Below, one piece after another: positions 1 through 8,566 of a DNA stretch of 64,000 nucleotides. The stretch covers positions 248,001 to 312,000 of the forward strand of contig NZ_QEII01000324.1 in NCBI RefSeq assembly GCF_003347515.1, in the 5' to 3' direction. The notes under the pieces are model-generated. The model worked only from the letters and a program-made list of their open reading frames with translations. It did no database searches and had not been told where the DNA came from. A program made the translations under genes and the position numbers. This DNA is from Rhodoferax ferrireducens. GTDB lineage: Bacteria > Pseudomonadota > Gammaproteobacteria > Burkholderiales > Burkholderiaceae_C. Positions within the stretch are counted from its first letter, which is position 1, and the number at the start of each line of letters is the position of its first letter.

Positions 1-354
1 ATTGAGCACCAAGTACCACATCTTGTAATAAAAATCGTCGTGGTTTTGCGCAAAACGTCCGTGGTTTAGCGCCTGCTTGTTCGGCACCACCAGTCCCCGA
101 AAATGCAGCAGGGGTTCGTCAAAAAACAGATCCAACAAGGCCCGATAAAAGGCCAACTGACCCGGCGATACCTTGACCCACTTGATTTCAAACTGCGGCG
201 GCAACCCATATTGCTTCTTCAGCGCCTTGATCTTGCGCGCCAGCATGGCCCGGTGCGTGGCGGGGCACCACACCGCGCCCAGCACCATGGCCCGCATCTG
301 GTCGTTTTCAAGGTGGCAAGATTCGTCGCAATAAACGTGGATGAGTTCGCTCAT
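1..354 (-). CDS. DUF3800 domain protein, N-terminal part (runs off the left edge)
   Basis: An open frame of 118 codons starts with ATG at 354-352 and is still open at base 1. The N-terminus reads SELIHVYCDES, the acidic-patch start typical of DUF3800 proteins, and a later stretch with FEIKWVKVS fits the same family. DUF3800 proteins are thought to have an RNase H-like fold; none of their substrates is clear. The start codon overlaps the hsdS stop in an ATGA arrangement, so translation is probably coupled and the gene belongs to the restriction operon. hsdR is not in the window and may follow to the left. Family assignment is from motif recognition only. Confidence 0.75.
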   Translation of the reverse strand, partial: MSELIHVYCDESCHLENDQMRAMVLGAVWCPATHRAMLARKIKALKKQYGLPPQFEIKWVKVSPGQLAFYRALLDLFFDEPLLHFRGLVVPNKQALNHGRFAQNHDDFYYKMWYLVLN

Positions 355-1682
355 GCGGCCGTCTCCTCAAGGTGGGTTTGCGCCTGCGGCAGCCGCAACT
401 GACCCGAGATCAGGCGCGGCAGCAGGGTGTCGCGCAGGGTGGCTAGGGTTTGGGCTTGCGTCTGGTTGGCCGAGAAACGTTCACGCAATGGCAACACAAC
501 GTCATCAAAATTCTGAAGCACCGCAACCGGAGGAACAAGCAATTTGAGCGTGGCCAGCTTTCCTCGACTTAACTCGGTCTGCCCTGTTGAGCCTTCGCCC
601 ATGCCTTCAATCTCAGCCTGCCTGCGCATTATTGATAGCCCAAGGTAATTCCACGTAAGCGAGGAATCTGCACGCATCACCGTGACATGCGAATCAACGA
701 TGGCGGGGTTATCTAAAGACAGAACTTGCGCGACACGGCCAAGCGTTCCAACGCCAGTCGAATTCACCAAAATATCGCCTTTTAACAACTCTCGGCCATC
801 AATTTTTCTCTGTGCTGGATCGTGACGGCGAGCTTTGCTCAAGTCCAGAGAGAAGTCTCGAATGCACTTTTGGTTAATGACAATAACGCCGCCATCCTCG
901 ATATATTTGGGTGAAATTCCACGGCTTAGGTAGCTTGTGTGTTCACCCAGCGTTCCAACCTGCCACCCCTTCGGCACCAAGCCCAGTTCCGACTCCTCGA
1001 AGCCATTAGGAAACAGTTGGGCGGTGGCCTCGTCCATGCCTTCGGGCGCGCGGCCTTCCAGCTTGGCGCGCACCGGATCGAAATCGACAAACCACGACTT
1101 GAACAGCGCCCGGGCGATGGCTTCGAGCGTGGCATTGGTTTCGCGCAGTAATTCAATCTGACTCGAAAGCTCGAAGTAAAGCTCACCGACGGATTCCTGC
1201 ACTTCTCTATCTGGCAGGGGAATCAGCAGTTTGTTGAAATCGGTTTTTTTAAGGTGCGGGATCACCGCATCGACATTCAACGCCTTTATCCTCTTCTGAA
1301 CTAGGTCGGAGCGTAGCGCAGCAAAAAGGTACAGTGGGCTGATTTTTTTCGGATCAGCTCTCAACGCAACCATGTCTTGCGCGATACAAAAATCTATTGG
1401 GTTAGGAACCAAGCATATGGCACCGTTCTGACTACCTTTGTTGGTTAGCAAAATGTCGCCCGGAGCGGGGTGTGACCGAAACCAAGTGTTGTGCGTCTCT
1501 TGGGATACGTATCGCAAATTCAGTTTCAGGGGATACAGGTCAACATTGTTCACACAGTTCGTGGCGATCAAAGCGATACCTTTAGGAGCTGTTGGTGCTG
1601 TCTTTCCTCTGTTGTCAACAATGAATTCAACTGCGTCCTTCAATGAAATTTCATTCGGCAAAGCTGGCAGGTCAAAATTCAC
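351..1682 (-). CDS. hsdS: Type I restriction-modification specificity subunit HsdS
   Basis: 443 residues. HsdS sets the DNA target of the type I methyltransferase (M2S) and restriction (R2M2S) complexes. Two target-recognition domains are visible: one at about residues 10-160 and one at about 235-400. Each is followed by a helical spacer; the first contains the ETNATLEAIARALFKSWFVDFDPVRAKLEG signature in two parts, FKSWFVDFDPV being the clearest, and the second ends in TLLPRLISGQLRLP. The recognition domains are visibly poorer in GC than the flanks, as is usual for exchangeable HsdS segments. The ATG overlaps the stop of the upstream 101-residue ORF (ATGA) and the stop overlaps the DUF3800 start (ATGA). 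The recognition sequence cannot be read from the protein. Confidence 0.95.
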   Translation of the reverse strand: MNFDLPALPNEISLKDAVEFIVDNRGKTAPTAPKGIALIATNCVNNVDLYPLKLNLRYVSQETHNTWFRSHPAPGDILLTNKGSQNGAICLVPNPIDFCIAQDMVALRADPKKISPLYLFAALRSDLVQKRIKALNVDAVIPHLKKTDFNKLLIPLPDREVQESVGELYFELSSQIELLRETNATLEAIARALFKSWFVDFDPVRAKLEGRAPEGMDEATAQLFPNGFEESELGLVPKGWQVGTLGEHTSYLSRGISPKYIEDGGVIVINQKCIRDFSLDLSKARRHDPAQRKIDGRELLKGDILVNSTGVGTLGRVAQVLSLDNPAIVDSHVTVMRADSSLTWNYLGLSIMRRQAEIEGMGEGSTGQTELSRGKLATLKLLVPPVAVLQNFDDVVLPLRERFSANQTQAQTLATLRDTLLPRLISGQLRLPQAQTHLEETAA

Positions 1683-1984
1683 AATCGGCCCTCCGAAACC
1701 GCTTCATCCGGCGTATCCCACATCTCCCGGTACGCATTGATGTGCTCAGCCGTAGCCACCGGGTCGATATCGAAGTAATAGCGGCACAGTCGCTTGAACG
1801 CCAGCAGCATGTCCGGGTCGCAACAAAACCCGAGCATGTGGTCAAGCTGATGGTCGATGCGGGCGCTGTCACGCTCGCCGCGTTGAATGATGTCGTCAAC
1901 TTCTACATTCGCGGCTTGTATGGCCTGGCGGAACAGGGCCGTCAACTGTTGGCCCATCAGCTGAAAGTTGTCGTCAGAACTCAT
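1679..1984 (-). CDS. Small acidic protein of the hsd operon, function unknown
   Basis: 101 residues, acidic and probably helical, with the segment GFCCDPDMLLAFKRLCRYYFDIDP in its middle (key part: FKRLCRYYFDIDP) and AYREMWD near the C-terminus. It starts with ATG at 1984-1982, overlaps the end of hsdM by 11 bp and overlaps the hsdS start by 4 bp. This tight coupling on both sides argues for a real gene made together with HsdM and HsdS. From memory, similar small proteins sit at this place in other proteobacterial hsd operons, but I know of no established function. No signal peptide or membrane segment is seen. Confidence 0.8.
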   Translation of the reverse strand: MSSDDNFQLMGQQLTALFRQAIQAANVEVDDIIQRGERDSARIDHQLDHMLGFCCDPDMLLAFKRLCRYYFDIDPVATAEHINAYREMWDTPDEAVSEGRL

Positions 1985-3527
1985 ACCCCAGCCCTCCCAA
2001 CTTCAGCCGAATCAACTGGTCCAGCTCCGCCCCTTTGGCCATCTGCTCACCCAGCTTTTCGGTGAGCTGCTGCATCTTGGTGGTGAAGTCTTCGTCGTTG
2101 TCCTCGACTGCTTCCGCGCCCACGTAGCGGCCGGGCGTGAGGACGTGGCCGTGTTGGGCGATTTCTGCCAGCTGGACGCTGCGGCAGAAGCCAGCGACGT
2201 CGGCGTATTCACCGGCATTCGCTTCACCACGCCAAGCCGCCACCGTGCCCGCAATGCGCTCAATCACCTCATCCGTGAACTCGCTCTGCACCCGGCTGAT
2301 CATGGTGGCTTGTTTGCGGGCGTCGATGAACAGCACTTCGCCCTTGCGCTGGGTTTTCTGCTTGACTAAAAACCACAAACACGCCGGTATCTGGGTATTG
2401 AAGAACAACTGGCCCGGCAGCGCCACCATCACCTCCACCACGTCGGCCTCGACCATGGCGGCGCGGATCTGGCCTTCGCTGTTCTGGCTGGAGCTCATGG
2501 AGCCGTTGGCCAGCACAATGCCGGCGCGGCCGGTCGCTTTGAGATGGTGCAGCATGTGCTGCAGCCAGGCGTAATTGGCGTTGCCTTGTGGCGGGTCGCC
2601 ATAGACCCAGCGCGCATCGCCCATCAGGCTGCCGTGCCACCAGTCGCTGATGTTGAACGGCGGATTCGCCAAAATGAAATCGGCGCGCAGGTCGGGGTGC
2701 TGGTTGCGGGTGAAAGTGTCGCCCGGTTCGCGGCCCAGGTTGAAGTCGATGCCGCGAATGGCGAGGTTCATGGCCGCCAGGCGCCAGGTGGTGGGGTTGG
2801 CCTCCTGGCCGTAGATGGACACGTCGCCCAGCTTGCCGCCGTGCGCTTCGATGAATTTCTCCGACTGCACAAACATGCCGCCCGAGCCGCAGCACGGGTC
2901 GTAGACCTGGCCGCTGTGCGGGCTGAGGATGGCGACCAGGGTTTTGACGATGCTCGCCGGGGTGTAAAACTGCCCGCCGCGTTTACCTTCGGCGCTGGCG
3001 AACATACCCAGAAAGTATTCGTAGACCTGGCCCAGCACATCGCGGGCGACCGAGGGGTTATCGCCAAAACCGATGGTGGAGACCAGATCGACCAGCTCGC
3101 CGAGCTTGCCGTCGGGCAACTGGGCGCGGGCGTAGCGCTTGTCCAGAATGCCTTTGAGCTTGGGGTTTTCAGTCTCAATGAGGGTCAGGGCTTCGTCGAC
3201 GCGTTTGCCGATGTCGCTTTGTTTGGCGGCGGAGCGCAGGCTCTCCCAGCGGGCCACCTCGGGCACCCAGAACACGTTGACCGCTGTGTAATAGTCGCGG
3301 TCTTCCAGTTCGGCCGCCAGGTCTTGCGGGCTGGCGTCGGCAAAGTAGTACTCGTCTTGTGGGGTGCTCAGGCGGTGGGAGAGCTCGGCGCGGCGGGCGG
3401 CAAAGGTGTCGGAGATGTATTTGACGAAGATGAGGCCGAGCACCAGGTGCTTGTATTCGGCTGCGTCCATGTTGGCGCGCAGTTTGTCGGCGGTGGCCCA
3501 GAGTGTCTTTTTGATGTCGTCAAGCAT
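1974..3527 (-). CDS. hsdM: Type I restriction-modification N6-adenine methyltransferase HsdM
   Basis: 517 residues, normal length. HsdM transfers a methyl group from S-adenosylmethionine to adenine N6 within the sequence chosen by HsdS. The N-terminal helical domain (about 1-150) starts LDDIKKTLWATADKLR. The SAM-binding motif DPCCGSGGMF lies near residue 210 and the catalytic NPPF motif near 290; QFYTPASIVKTLV precedes the SAM motif as in other HsdM proteins. It is the first gene of the operon; the 5-prime flank contains dispersed repeats and no strong ribosome site. An intact methyltransferase suggests the system is active at least for modification. Confidence 0.97.
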   Translation of the reverse strand: MLDDIKKTLWATADKLRANMDAAEYKHLVLGLIFVKYISDTFAARRAELSHRLSTPQDEYYFADASPQDLAAELEDRDYYTAVNVFWVPEVARWESLRSAAKQSDIGKRVDEALTLIETENPKLKGILDKRYARAQLPDGKLGELVDLVSTIGFGDNPSVARDVLGQVYEYFLGMFASAEGKRGGQFYTPASIVKTLVAILSPHSGQVYDPCCGSGGMFVQSEKFIEAHGGKLGDVSIYGQEANPTTWRLAAMNLAIRGIDFNLGREPGDTFTRNQHPDLRADFILANPPFNISDWWHGSLMGDARWVYGDPPQGNANYAWLQHMLHHLKATGRAGIVLANGSMSSSQNSEGQIRAAMVEADVVEVMVALPGQLFFNTQIPACLWFLVKQKTQRKGEVLFIDARKQATMISRVQSEFTDEVIERIAGTVAAWRGEANAGEYADVAGFCRSVQLAEIAQHGHVLTPGRYVGAEAVEDNDEDFTTKMQQLTEKLGEQMAKGAELDQLIRLKLGGLGYEF

Positions 3528-3605
3528 GCCGTGGCAGTTTCCCGGTTCGATTGGTTTGGATTCGCTGCTTCGGATTATGCGGCTCCAAAAATGACGGGCT
3601 ATTTT

Positions 3606-3654
3606 GCTATTTAAATGATAGCTTCTTACGCTTATTTCACGGGGGCTAGATGGC
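3606..3654 (+). repeat. 49-bp dispersed repeat, intergenic copy (copy A)
   Basis: It starts with a 17-nt imperfect hairpin, GCTAT-N7-ATAGC, followed by CTTCTTACGC and CACGGGGGCTAGA. The same 49-bp layout is found at 22368-22416, 51871-51919 (inverted), 58963-59012 (inverted) and 60692-60740. This copy lies between the hsd and efflux operons and does not code. I recognise this as a short repeat common in Comamonadaceae; its mode of spread is unknown to me. Confidence 0.75.
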
Positions 3655-3677
3655 TAAAAGGCTTGTAAATTTTGGTG

Positions 3678-3712
3678 TGGCATGGATTGCCGCGCTGCGC
3701 TCGCAATGACGG
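3678..3712 (+). repeat. Short dispersed repeat (TGGATTGCCGCGCTGCGCTC type)
   Basis: The stretch around CATGGATTGCCGCGC and CGCTCGCAATGACGG matches a short repeat seen between genes in many proteobacterial genomes. It lies directly after copy A of the 49-bp repeat. Together they fill most of the 214-bp gap between hsdM and the efflux operon. No function is claimed. Confidence 0.55.
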
Positions 3713-3741
3713 ACAAGCAGTCATTGATGGCGCCGATGTGA

Positions 3742-4944
3742 TCATTCATGCCGCAGCGCTTCGATCGGGTCCAGCCGGGCCGCCCGGCGCGCCGGGAAGT
3801 AGCCGAACAGTACGCCAATGCCGGCCGAGAACAGGAAGGACAGCAGGTTCACGCCGGGGTTGAACAGATACGGAACCTCCATCACACTCGCCAGCAGAAT
3901 CGATGCGCCGGTGGCCAGCACGATGCCAATCACGCCGCCCAGCGAGGCCAGCACCACCGCCTCGATCAAAAACTGCAGCAGCACCTCGCGCTCCAGCGCG
4001 CCAATCGCCAGCCTTAGGCCAATCTCGCGGGTGCGCTCGGTCACGCTCACCAGCATGATGTTCATGATGCCGATGCCGCCCACCAGCAGGCTCACCGCCG
4101 CCACCGCACCCAGCAGCATGGTCATCACCTTGGTGGTGCCGGAGAGGGTGTCGGCCAGTTGTTTGGTGTCCAGCACGTTGAAGTTGTCTTCATCCGCCTC
4201 GGCCAGTTTGCGGCGCTCGCGCAGCAGCTGGGTCAGGCTGGCCTTGACGCGGGTGGCGTCACTGCCGTCCTGCATGGACACCAGGATGGTGTTGACGCGG
4301 GTGTTGCCGGTGATGCGGCGCTGCAGCGTCTTGAGCGGCACCAGCACCACATCGTCCTGGTCGTTGCCGAAGGCGCCCTGGCCCTTGGAGTTCAATACGC
4401 CCACGACCTCGCAGGAGATCTGTTTCACGCGCAACTGCTCGCCGACTGCGATCCGCGTGCCATAAAGCTCGCGCCGCACGGTTTCGCCAATCATGCACAC
4501 GGCGGCACCGCCGCGCAGCTCGTCGTCGGAGAACTCGCGCCCGTCGCGTAGCTTCCAGTTGCCCGTGACCAGCCAGGCATTGGTGCTGCCGATGATGCTG
4601 CTGGTCCAGTTGCGGCCGTAGGCCACCAGGGTGGCACTGCTGCGGGCCTCGGGTGCCACGGCGGCGATGCCGCCGATCTGGCTGGCGATGGCGTCGGCGT
4701 CCACCTCCTTGAACGACGGGCCGCCGCCGGAGCCGGGGCCCATGCGCTGGCCGGGGCGAACTTGCAGCAAATTGGTGCCAAGACCGGAAATCTGGTTCTG
4801 CACGGCCATGGTCGCGCCGTTGCCCAAGGTGACCATGGTGATGACGGCACTCACGCCGATCACGATGCCCAGGATGGTCAGGAAGGAGCGCATCAGGTTG
4901 CGCCGGATGGAGCGCAGGGCGAGCAGCAGGGTATTGAGCAGCAT
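3742..4944 (-). CDS. MacB-type ABC transporter permease (FtsX family)
   Basis: 400 residues. It is the membrane component of a MacAB/TolC-like tripartite pump, which moves macrolides, peptides or lipopeptides out of the periplasm by mechanotransmission. One membrane helix is near the N-terminus (RSFLTILGIVIGVSAVITMVT), then comes a large periplasmic domain (about 45-270), then three helices in the FtsX-like C-terminal domain ending in the conserved PARRAARLDPIEALR. Unlike E. coli MacB, the ATPase is a separate protein encoded upstream. The ATG shares one base with the ATPase stop (TGATG). The substrate is unknown. Confidence 0.93.
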   Translation of the reverse strand: MLLNTLLLALRSIRRNLMRSFLTILGIVIGVSAVITMVTLGNGATMAVQNQISGLGTNLLQVRPGQRMGPGSGGGPSFKEVDADAIASQIGGIAAVAPEARSSATLVAYGRNWTSSIIGSTNAWLVTGNWKLRDGREFSDDELRGGAAVCMIGETVRRELYGTRIAVGEQLRVKQISCEVVGVLNSKGQGAFGNDQDDVVLVPLKTLQRRITGNTRVNTILVSMQDGSDATRVKASLTQLLRERRKLAEADEDNFNVLDTKQLADTLSGTTKVMTMLLGAVAAVSLLVGGIGIMNIMLVSVTERTREIGLRLAIGALEREVLLQFLIEAVVLASLGGVIGIVLATGASILLASVMEVPYLFNPGVNLLSFLFSAGIGVLFGYFPARRAARLDPIEALRHE

Positions 4945-5705
4945 CAGTGGACCTCAGTGGCGGGTGGGGTCATCGGCCGTTGGACTGCTGCTTCGTGCAG
5001 CCCGGCGGGGTGCGGATTGAGCGTGTCGCTTTCCACCACGCCGTCCACAAAATGCACGATGCGTTTGGCGTAAGCCGCCATGTCGGCTTCGTGCGTGACC
5101 ATCAGCACGGTAATGCCGTGTTTGACGTTCAGGCTCCACAACAGTTCCATGATCTCCTTGCTGCGCTGGGTGTCCAGATTGCCGGTGGGTTCGTCCGCCA
5201 GCAGCACGGCCGGTTCGGTGACGATGGCGCGGGCAATCGCCACGCGCTGCTGTTGCCCGCCCGACAACTCGGCCGGTGTGTGATGTTCCCAGCCGCTCAA
5301 GCCGACCGAGGCCAGCGCTTGGGTGGCCAGCGCGTGGCGCGTTTTGGCTGTCTCGCCACGGTACAGCAGCGGCAGTTCGACGTTTTCCTGGGCCGAGGTG
5401 CGCGCCAGCAGGTTAAAGCCCTGAAACACAAAACCCAGAAAGCGCCGGCGCAGGCGGGCGCGCTGGTCGCGCGACAGCGTCTCGACGTGCACGCCGTTGA
5501 ACAAATACTCGCCGGTGGTGGGTGTGTCCAGACAGCCCAGCGTGTTCATGGCGGTGGACTTGCCTGAACCGCTGGGGCCCATGATGGCGACAAAGTCGCC
5601 GGCCCGGATGGTCAGGTCCACCCCTTTGAGGGCAGCTAAGGCGGTGGCGCCCTCGCCATAGACCTTGGTCACCCGTTTGAGCTGGATGAGCGGGGGCTCG
5701 ATCAT
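4944..5705 (-). CDS. MacB-type ABC transporter ATP-binding protein (LolD/MacB family)
   Basis: 253 residues, starting MIEPPLIQLKRVTKVYG at ATG 5705-5703, which overlaps the macA-like stop (ATGA). Walker A is GPSGSGKST, the signature is LSGGQQQRVAIARA, Walker B is VLLADEPTGNLD and the switch histidine is in MVTHEADMA. It powers the adjacent permease. A longer open frame extends upstream into the macA-like gene but has no family similarity, so the internal ATG was chosen. It is the third gene of a four-gene operon. Confidence 0.95.
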   Translation of the reverse strand: MIEPPLIQLKRVTKVYGEGATALAALKGVDLTIRAGDFVAIMGPSGSGKSTAMNTLGCLDTPTTGEYLFNGVHVETLSRDQRARLRRRFLGFVFQGFNLLARTSAQENVELPLLYRGETAKTRHALATQALASVGLSGWEHHTPAELSGGQQQRVAIARAIVTEPAVLLADEPTGNLDTQRSKEIMELLWSLNVKHGITVLMVTHEADMAAYAKRIVHFVDGVVESDTLNPHPAGLHEAAVQRPMTPPATEVH

Positions 5706-7024
5706 GATGCCGCCCCACCGGTGCGCTGGTCGGTGATGACCTGCATGCCGGGCTGCAACTCGCCGCCCGTGATCTCGGTCATGCGGCCGTCGCTGATGCC
5801 CGGCGTCACGGCGATAGCTTCTGCCTTGCCGCCTTGCAGCACCCAAATCTGTTTGGCATTGGCGTTGCCATTGCCTCCCGCCGACTTGCGCGCGCCGCTG
5901 CGCGGCATGCGCGGCAGCAAACTGGACACAATGCCGCCGCTGGCTTTGGCCGCGCCCGAGGTGGCGCCTGCCATTGCCGGCGTGAAGCGCAAGGCCGTGT
6001 TGGGCACCAGCAGGACGTTGCGCCGTTCGGTGGAGGTAATGGTGCTTGATGCCGTCATGCCGGGGCGCAGCGACAGGTCGGCGTTGTCCACTTCGAGGTA
6101 GGTGATATAGGTGACCACGTTTTCGGTGGTGGTGGAACCAAAAGCCACGCGGGTGATGATGGCCGGGTATTTGCGCGACGGGTAGGCGCTGACGGTGAAA
6201 CTGGCTTTCTGACCCACTGTGACCGAGCCCACATCGGCTTCGTCCACATTGACCTGCAGCCTGAGTTTGGACAGGTCCTCGGCCACGGTAAACAAGGTGA
6301 CGGCCTGCAGCGAGGCCGCCACTGCATTGCCGGGGTCCACCGTTCGGGTCAAGACCACACCGTCAATGGGCGAGCGGATCGAGGCTTTGGAGAGGTTGGT
6401 TTCGTCGGTGGATGCGGTTGCCTTGGCCTCGGTCACGTTGGCACGGGCACTGACCTCGTCGGCCCGGGCGCGTTCCAGGGTGGCGCGGCCGGTGTCGAGT
6501 TCAGCCTGGGACGGCACCTTGCCACCCGACAAGCGCGCCACTTCTTCGAGCCGCGCCAGGTTGCCCTGTGCTTCCTTGACGGTGGCGACGACTTGGGCCA
6601 CCTTGGCGTTCGCCGCCGCGAGCGCGGCGCGGGAGCGCGCCACCTGGTCGCTGAGCTTGGCGGTGTCAAGTTCGACCAGGATCTGGCCCTTTTTGACCTT
6701 GTCATTCACATCCACCAGCACGCGTTTCACGGTGCCTGACAGTTCGCTGCCAATGCTGACCGAGCGCGTTGGCTGCAGCGTGCCGTTCGCGGCCACGGTC
6801 AGGGTCAGATTGCCGCGACTCGCAGCTTCGGTGACAAAGACCGGCGCCGCATTGCGGGTGGCGTTGGCTTGCCAGAAATAGAAACCTGCGCCAGCCAGCA
6901 ACACCAGACCGACCACCAGCCAGACCATGGTTCGGCGCCACCACGCACGCTTGGGCGCGTCGTCCAGCATGGTCTGCAGGTCCTTGGTTGAAAGGGGTTC
7001 GGGGGAGGTCGCTTGCTTGGTCAT
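5702..7024 (-). CDS. MacA-like periplasmic adaptor (membrane fusion protein)
   Basis: 440 residues. It joins the inner-membrane ABC pump to the outer-membrane channel. One N-terminal membrane anchor (about 31-50) is followed by the lipoyl/barrel-sandwich halves (GTVKRVLVDVNDKVKKGQ; SPIDGVVLTRTVDPGN), a helical hairpin rich in Ala and Glu, and a beta-barrel domain. Residues about 355-395 form an extra Ala/Gly/Ser-rich insertion (GATSGAAKASGG). The chosen ATG, MTKQATSPEP, lies 28 bp after the outer-membrane gene; upstream in-frame codons belong to the end of that gene in another frame. Confidence 0.93.
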   Translation of the reverse strand: MTKQATSPEPLSTKDLQTMLDDAPKRAWWRRTMVWLVVGLVLLAGAGFYFWQANATRNAAPVFVTEAASRGNLTLTVAANGTLQPTRSVSIGSELSGTVKRVLVDVNDKVKKGQILVELDTAKLSDQVARSRAALAAANAKVAQVVATVKEAQGNLARLEEVARLSGGKVPSQAELDTGRATLERARADEVSARANVTEAKATASTDETNLSKASIRSPIDGVVLTRTVDPGNAVAASLQAVTLFTVAEDLSKLRLQVNVDEADVGSVTVGQKASFTVSAYPSRKYPAIITRVAFGSTTTENVVTYITYLEVDNADLSLRPGMTASSTITSTERRNVLLVPNTALRFTPAMAGATSGAAKASGGIVSSLLPRMPRSGARKSAGGNGNANAKQIWVLQGGKAEAIAVTPGISDGRMTEITGGELQPGMQVITDQRTGGAAS

Positions 7025-7052
7025 GGTGTGTTCTTGTAAGTTTCGGTTGTAT

Positions 7053-8450
7053 TCAGTTCCAGCCGCCGCCCAGGGCCTTGTACAGGCGCACATGGTCGGC
7101 GCTGATGTCGGCGCTGGTGCTGGCCACACTGTCCTGGGTCGTCAGCAGCGTGCGCTGTGTCTGCAACACGATCTGGAAGTCAATCAGGCCACTGGCATAG
7201 CGCTGTTGCGCCAGCAGCGCCGCATTGTCGGCCGCGATGGCGGCATTTTGCAGGCGGACCAGGCGTGCGCGATCTCCGGCCAGGGCCACCAATGCGTCTT
7301 CAACATCTTTCAAGGCTGTCAGCACCACCGCCTGATAACCGGCGCGGGTCTGCTCCAGCGCGGCTTCCTGCGCCTGTACCTGCGCCCTGGCAGCGCCACC
7401 ATCAAACAGGGGAACGGAGATGCCGCCGAGCAAGGCGCTGGCCACGGACGCGCCGCTGGTGAGGCCGCCAAGGGTTAGCGCACTCAGGCCCAGCGAGCCG
7501 CTGATGGAAAAACTGGGGTAGCGCGCCGCATCCGCCGCCGACACCCGTGCCAGGGCGGCACTGATGCGGTGTTCGGCGGCGCGAACGTCGGGACGCTGGC
7601 GCAGGGTTTGCGCCGGAATGCTCAGTGCCAGGTCATCGGCGGCCTGCGGGATGGCCAGCGCAGGCGTCAATTGCGCCTGCAAGGCCAGCGGTGTTTGTCC
7701 GGTCAGGACGGCCAGGCTGTGCTGGGTCTGGGCAATGCTGGCTTCCAGGGTGGGAATCTGGGCTGCGGTCTGTTCGCTGGCGGTGCGGGCCTGCTCCAGC
7801 TCAAGCGAGGTGGTCAGCCCGGCCTGCACGCGCCAGTCGGTGATTTGCAGGGTTTCCTGCTGGCTTTTCAGGTTGTTGCGGGCGATCATCAGCTGCGTCT
7901 GCTGGCCGCGCAGCTGGATGTAGGCCAGCGCCACCTCGGCCGCCACCGACACCTGCACATCGGCTAGCGTGGCGCCGGCCGCCAGGGCATCGGCCTCGCT
8001 GGCGTTCAAGGCGCTGCGTTTGCCGCCAAAGATATCCGGCTCCCAGCTGGCATCCAGACCCACCTTGAAACTGTTGCCGGCGTCAAGGTCGCCGGACTTG
8101 CTGCGCTGTGCCGACGCGCCAGCCGACAGGCCGGGCAGCAGGCCCGCACCTTGAACGTCACGCAAGGCGCGCGATTGTTGCAGCGCGGCCTGGGAGGAGT
8201 GGATGCTGGTGTTGGCCTGCAAAGCCTGCGTGACCAGGGTGCTCAGCAGCGGGTCGTTGAATCTCTGCCACCACTGTGCCAACGAGCTCGTGCCGGCGTT
8301 GGTCGTGGCGACACCCGGGTCAGGTACACCCCGGGCCTGCGGTGACCACGATGAGCAGCCGCTGAGCGCCATGGCCAGCGACAAAACCAGCGGCAGGGGG
8401 CTGGACAGGCGGTGGCGAGACCATGGGGAGGGGAATTTTTGTGAGGGCAT
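7053..8450 (-). CDS. TolC/NodT-family outer-membrane efflux lipoprotein
   Basis: 465 residues. It forms the outer-membrane channel of the tripartite pump. The N-terminus has a signal peptide and lipobox (LAMALSGC), so it is probably a lipoprotein as in the NodT/OprM group. Two OEP repeats follow, with typical text such as ALQANTSIHSSQAALQQSRA and AGYQAVVLTALKDVEDALVAL. The start at 8450 is preceded by AGGAACAG, a good ribosome site; an ATG further upstream lacks one. It is the first gene of the operon, so outer channel, adaptor, ATPase and permease are transcribed in that order. Confidence 0.93.
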   Translation of the reverse strand: MPSQKFPSPWSRHRLSSPLPLVLSLAMALSGCSSWSPQARGVPDPGVATTNAGTSSLAQWWQRFNDPLLSTLVTQALQANTSIHSSQAALQQSRALRDVQGAGLLPGLSAGASAQRSKSGDLDAGNSFKVGLDASWEPDIFGGKRSALNASEADALAAGATLADVQVSVAAEVALAYIQLRGQQTQLMIARNNLKSQQETLQITDWRVQAGLTTSLELEQARTASEQTAAQIPTLEASIAQTQHSLAVLTGQTPLALQAQLTPALAIPQAADDLALSIPAQTLRQRPDVRAAEHRISAALARVSAADAARYPSFSISGSLGLSALTLGGLTSGASVASALLGGISVPLFDGGAARAQVQAQEAALEQTRAGYQAVVLTALKDVEDALVALAGDRARLVRLQNAAIAADNAALLAQQRYASGLIDFQIVLQTQRTLLTTQDSVASTSADISADHVRLYKALGGGWN

Positions 8451-8539
8451 CTGTTCCTGCAAGCTGGGGTGCGTTGAAGTTTCCCATTGTGCAGGAGCCA
8501 CATGCGGTAACGGTTTCCCCTCCGTGAAGTCTTGTAAAG

Positions 8540-8555
8540 CTGTGGCGGGCCACAG
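8540..8555 (-). terminator. Hairpin after the EF-hand gene, possible terminator
   Basis: A perfect 7-bp stem, CTGTGGC/GCCACAG, with a 2-nt centre lies 11 bp downstream of the EF-hand gene and upstream of the efflux operon. The following bases on the minus strand include only a weak T run, so termination would be inefficient or Rho-assisted. Confidence 0.35.
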
Positions 8556-8566
8556 GTCTGGATGGC

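Noticed and set aside
2544..3614. A 356-codon frame antisense to hsdM
   Set aside because: HsdM is complete and conserved on the minus strand; the plus-strand frame is a composition shadow.
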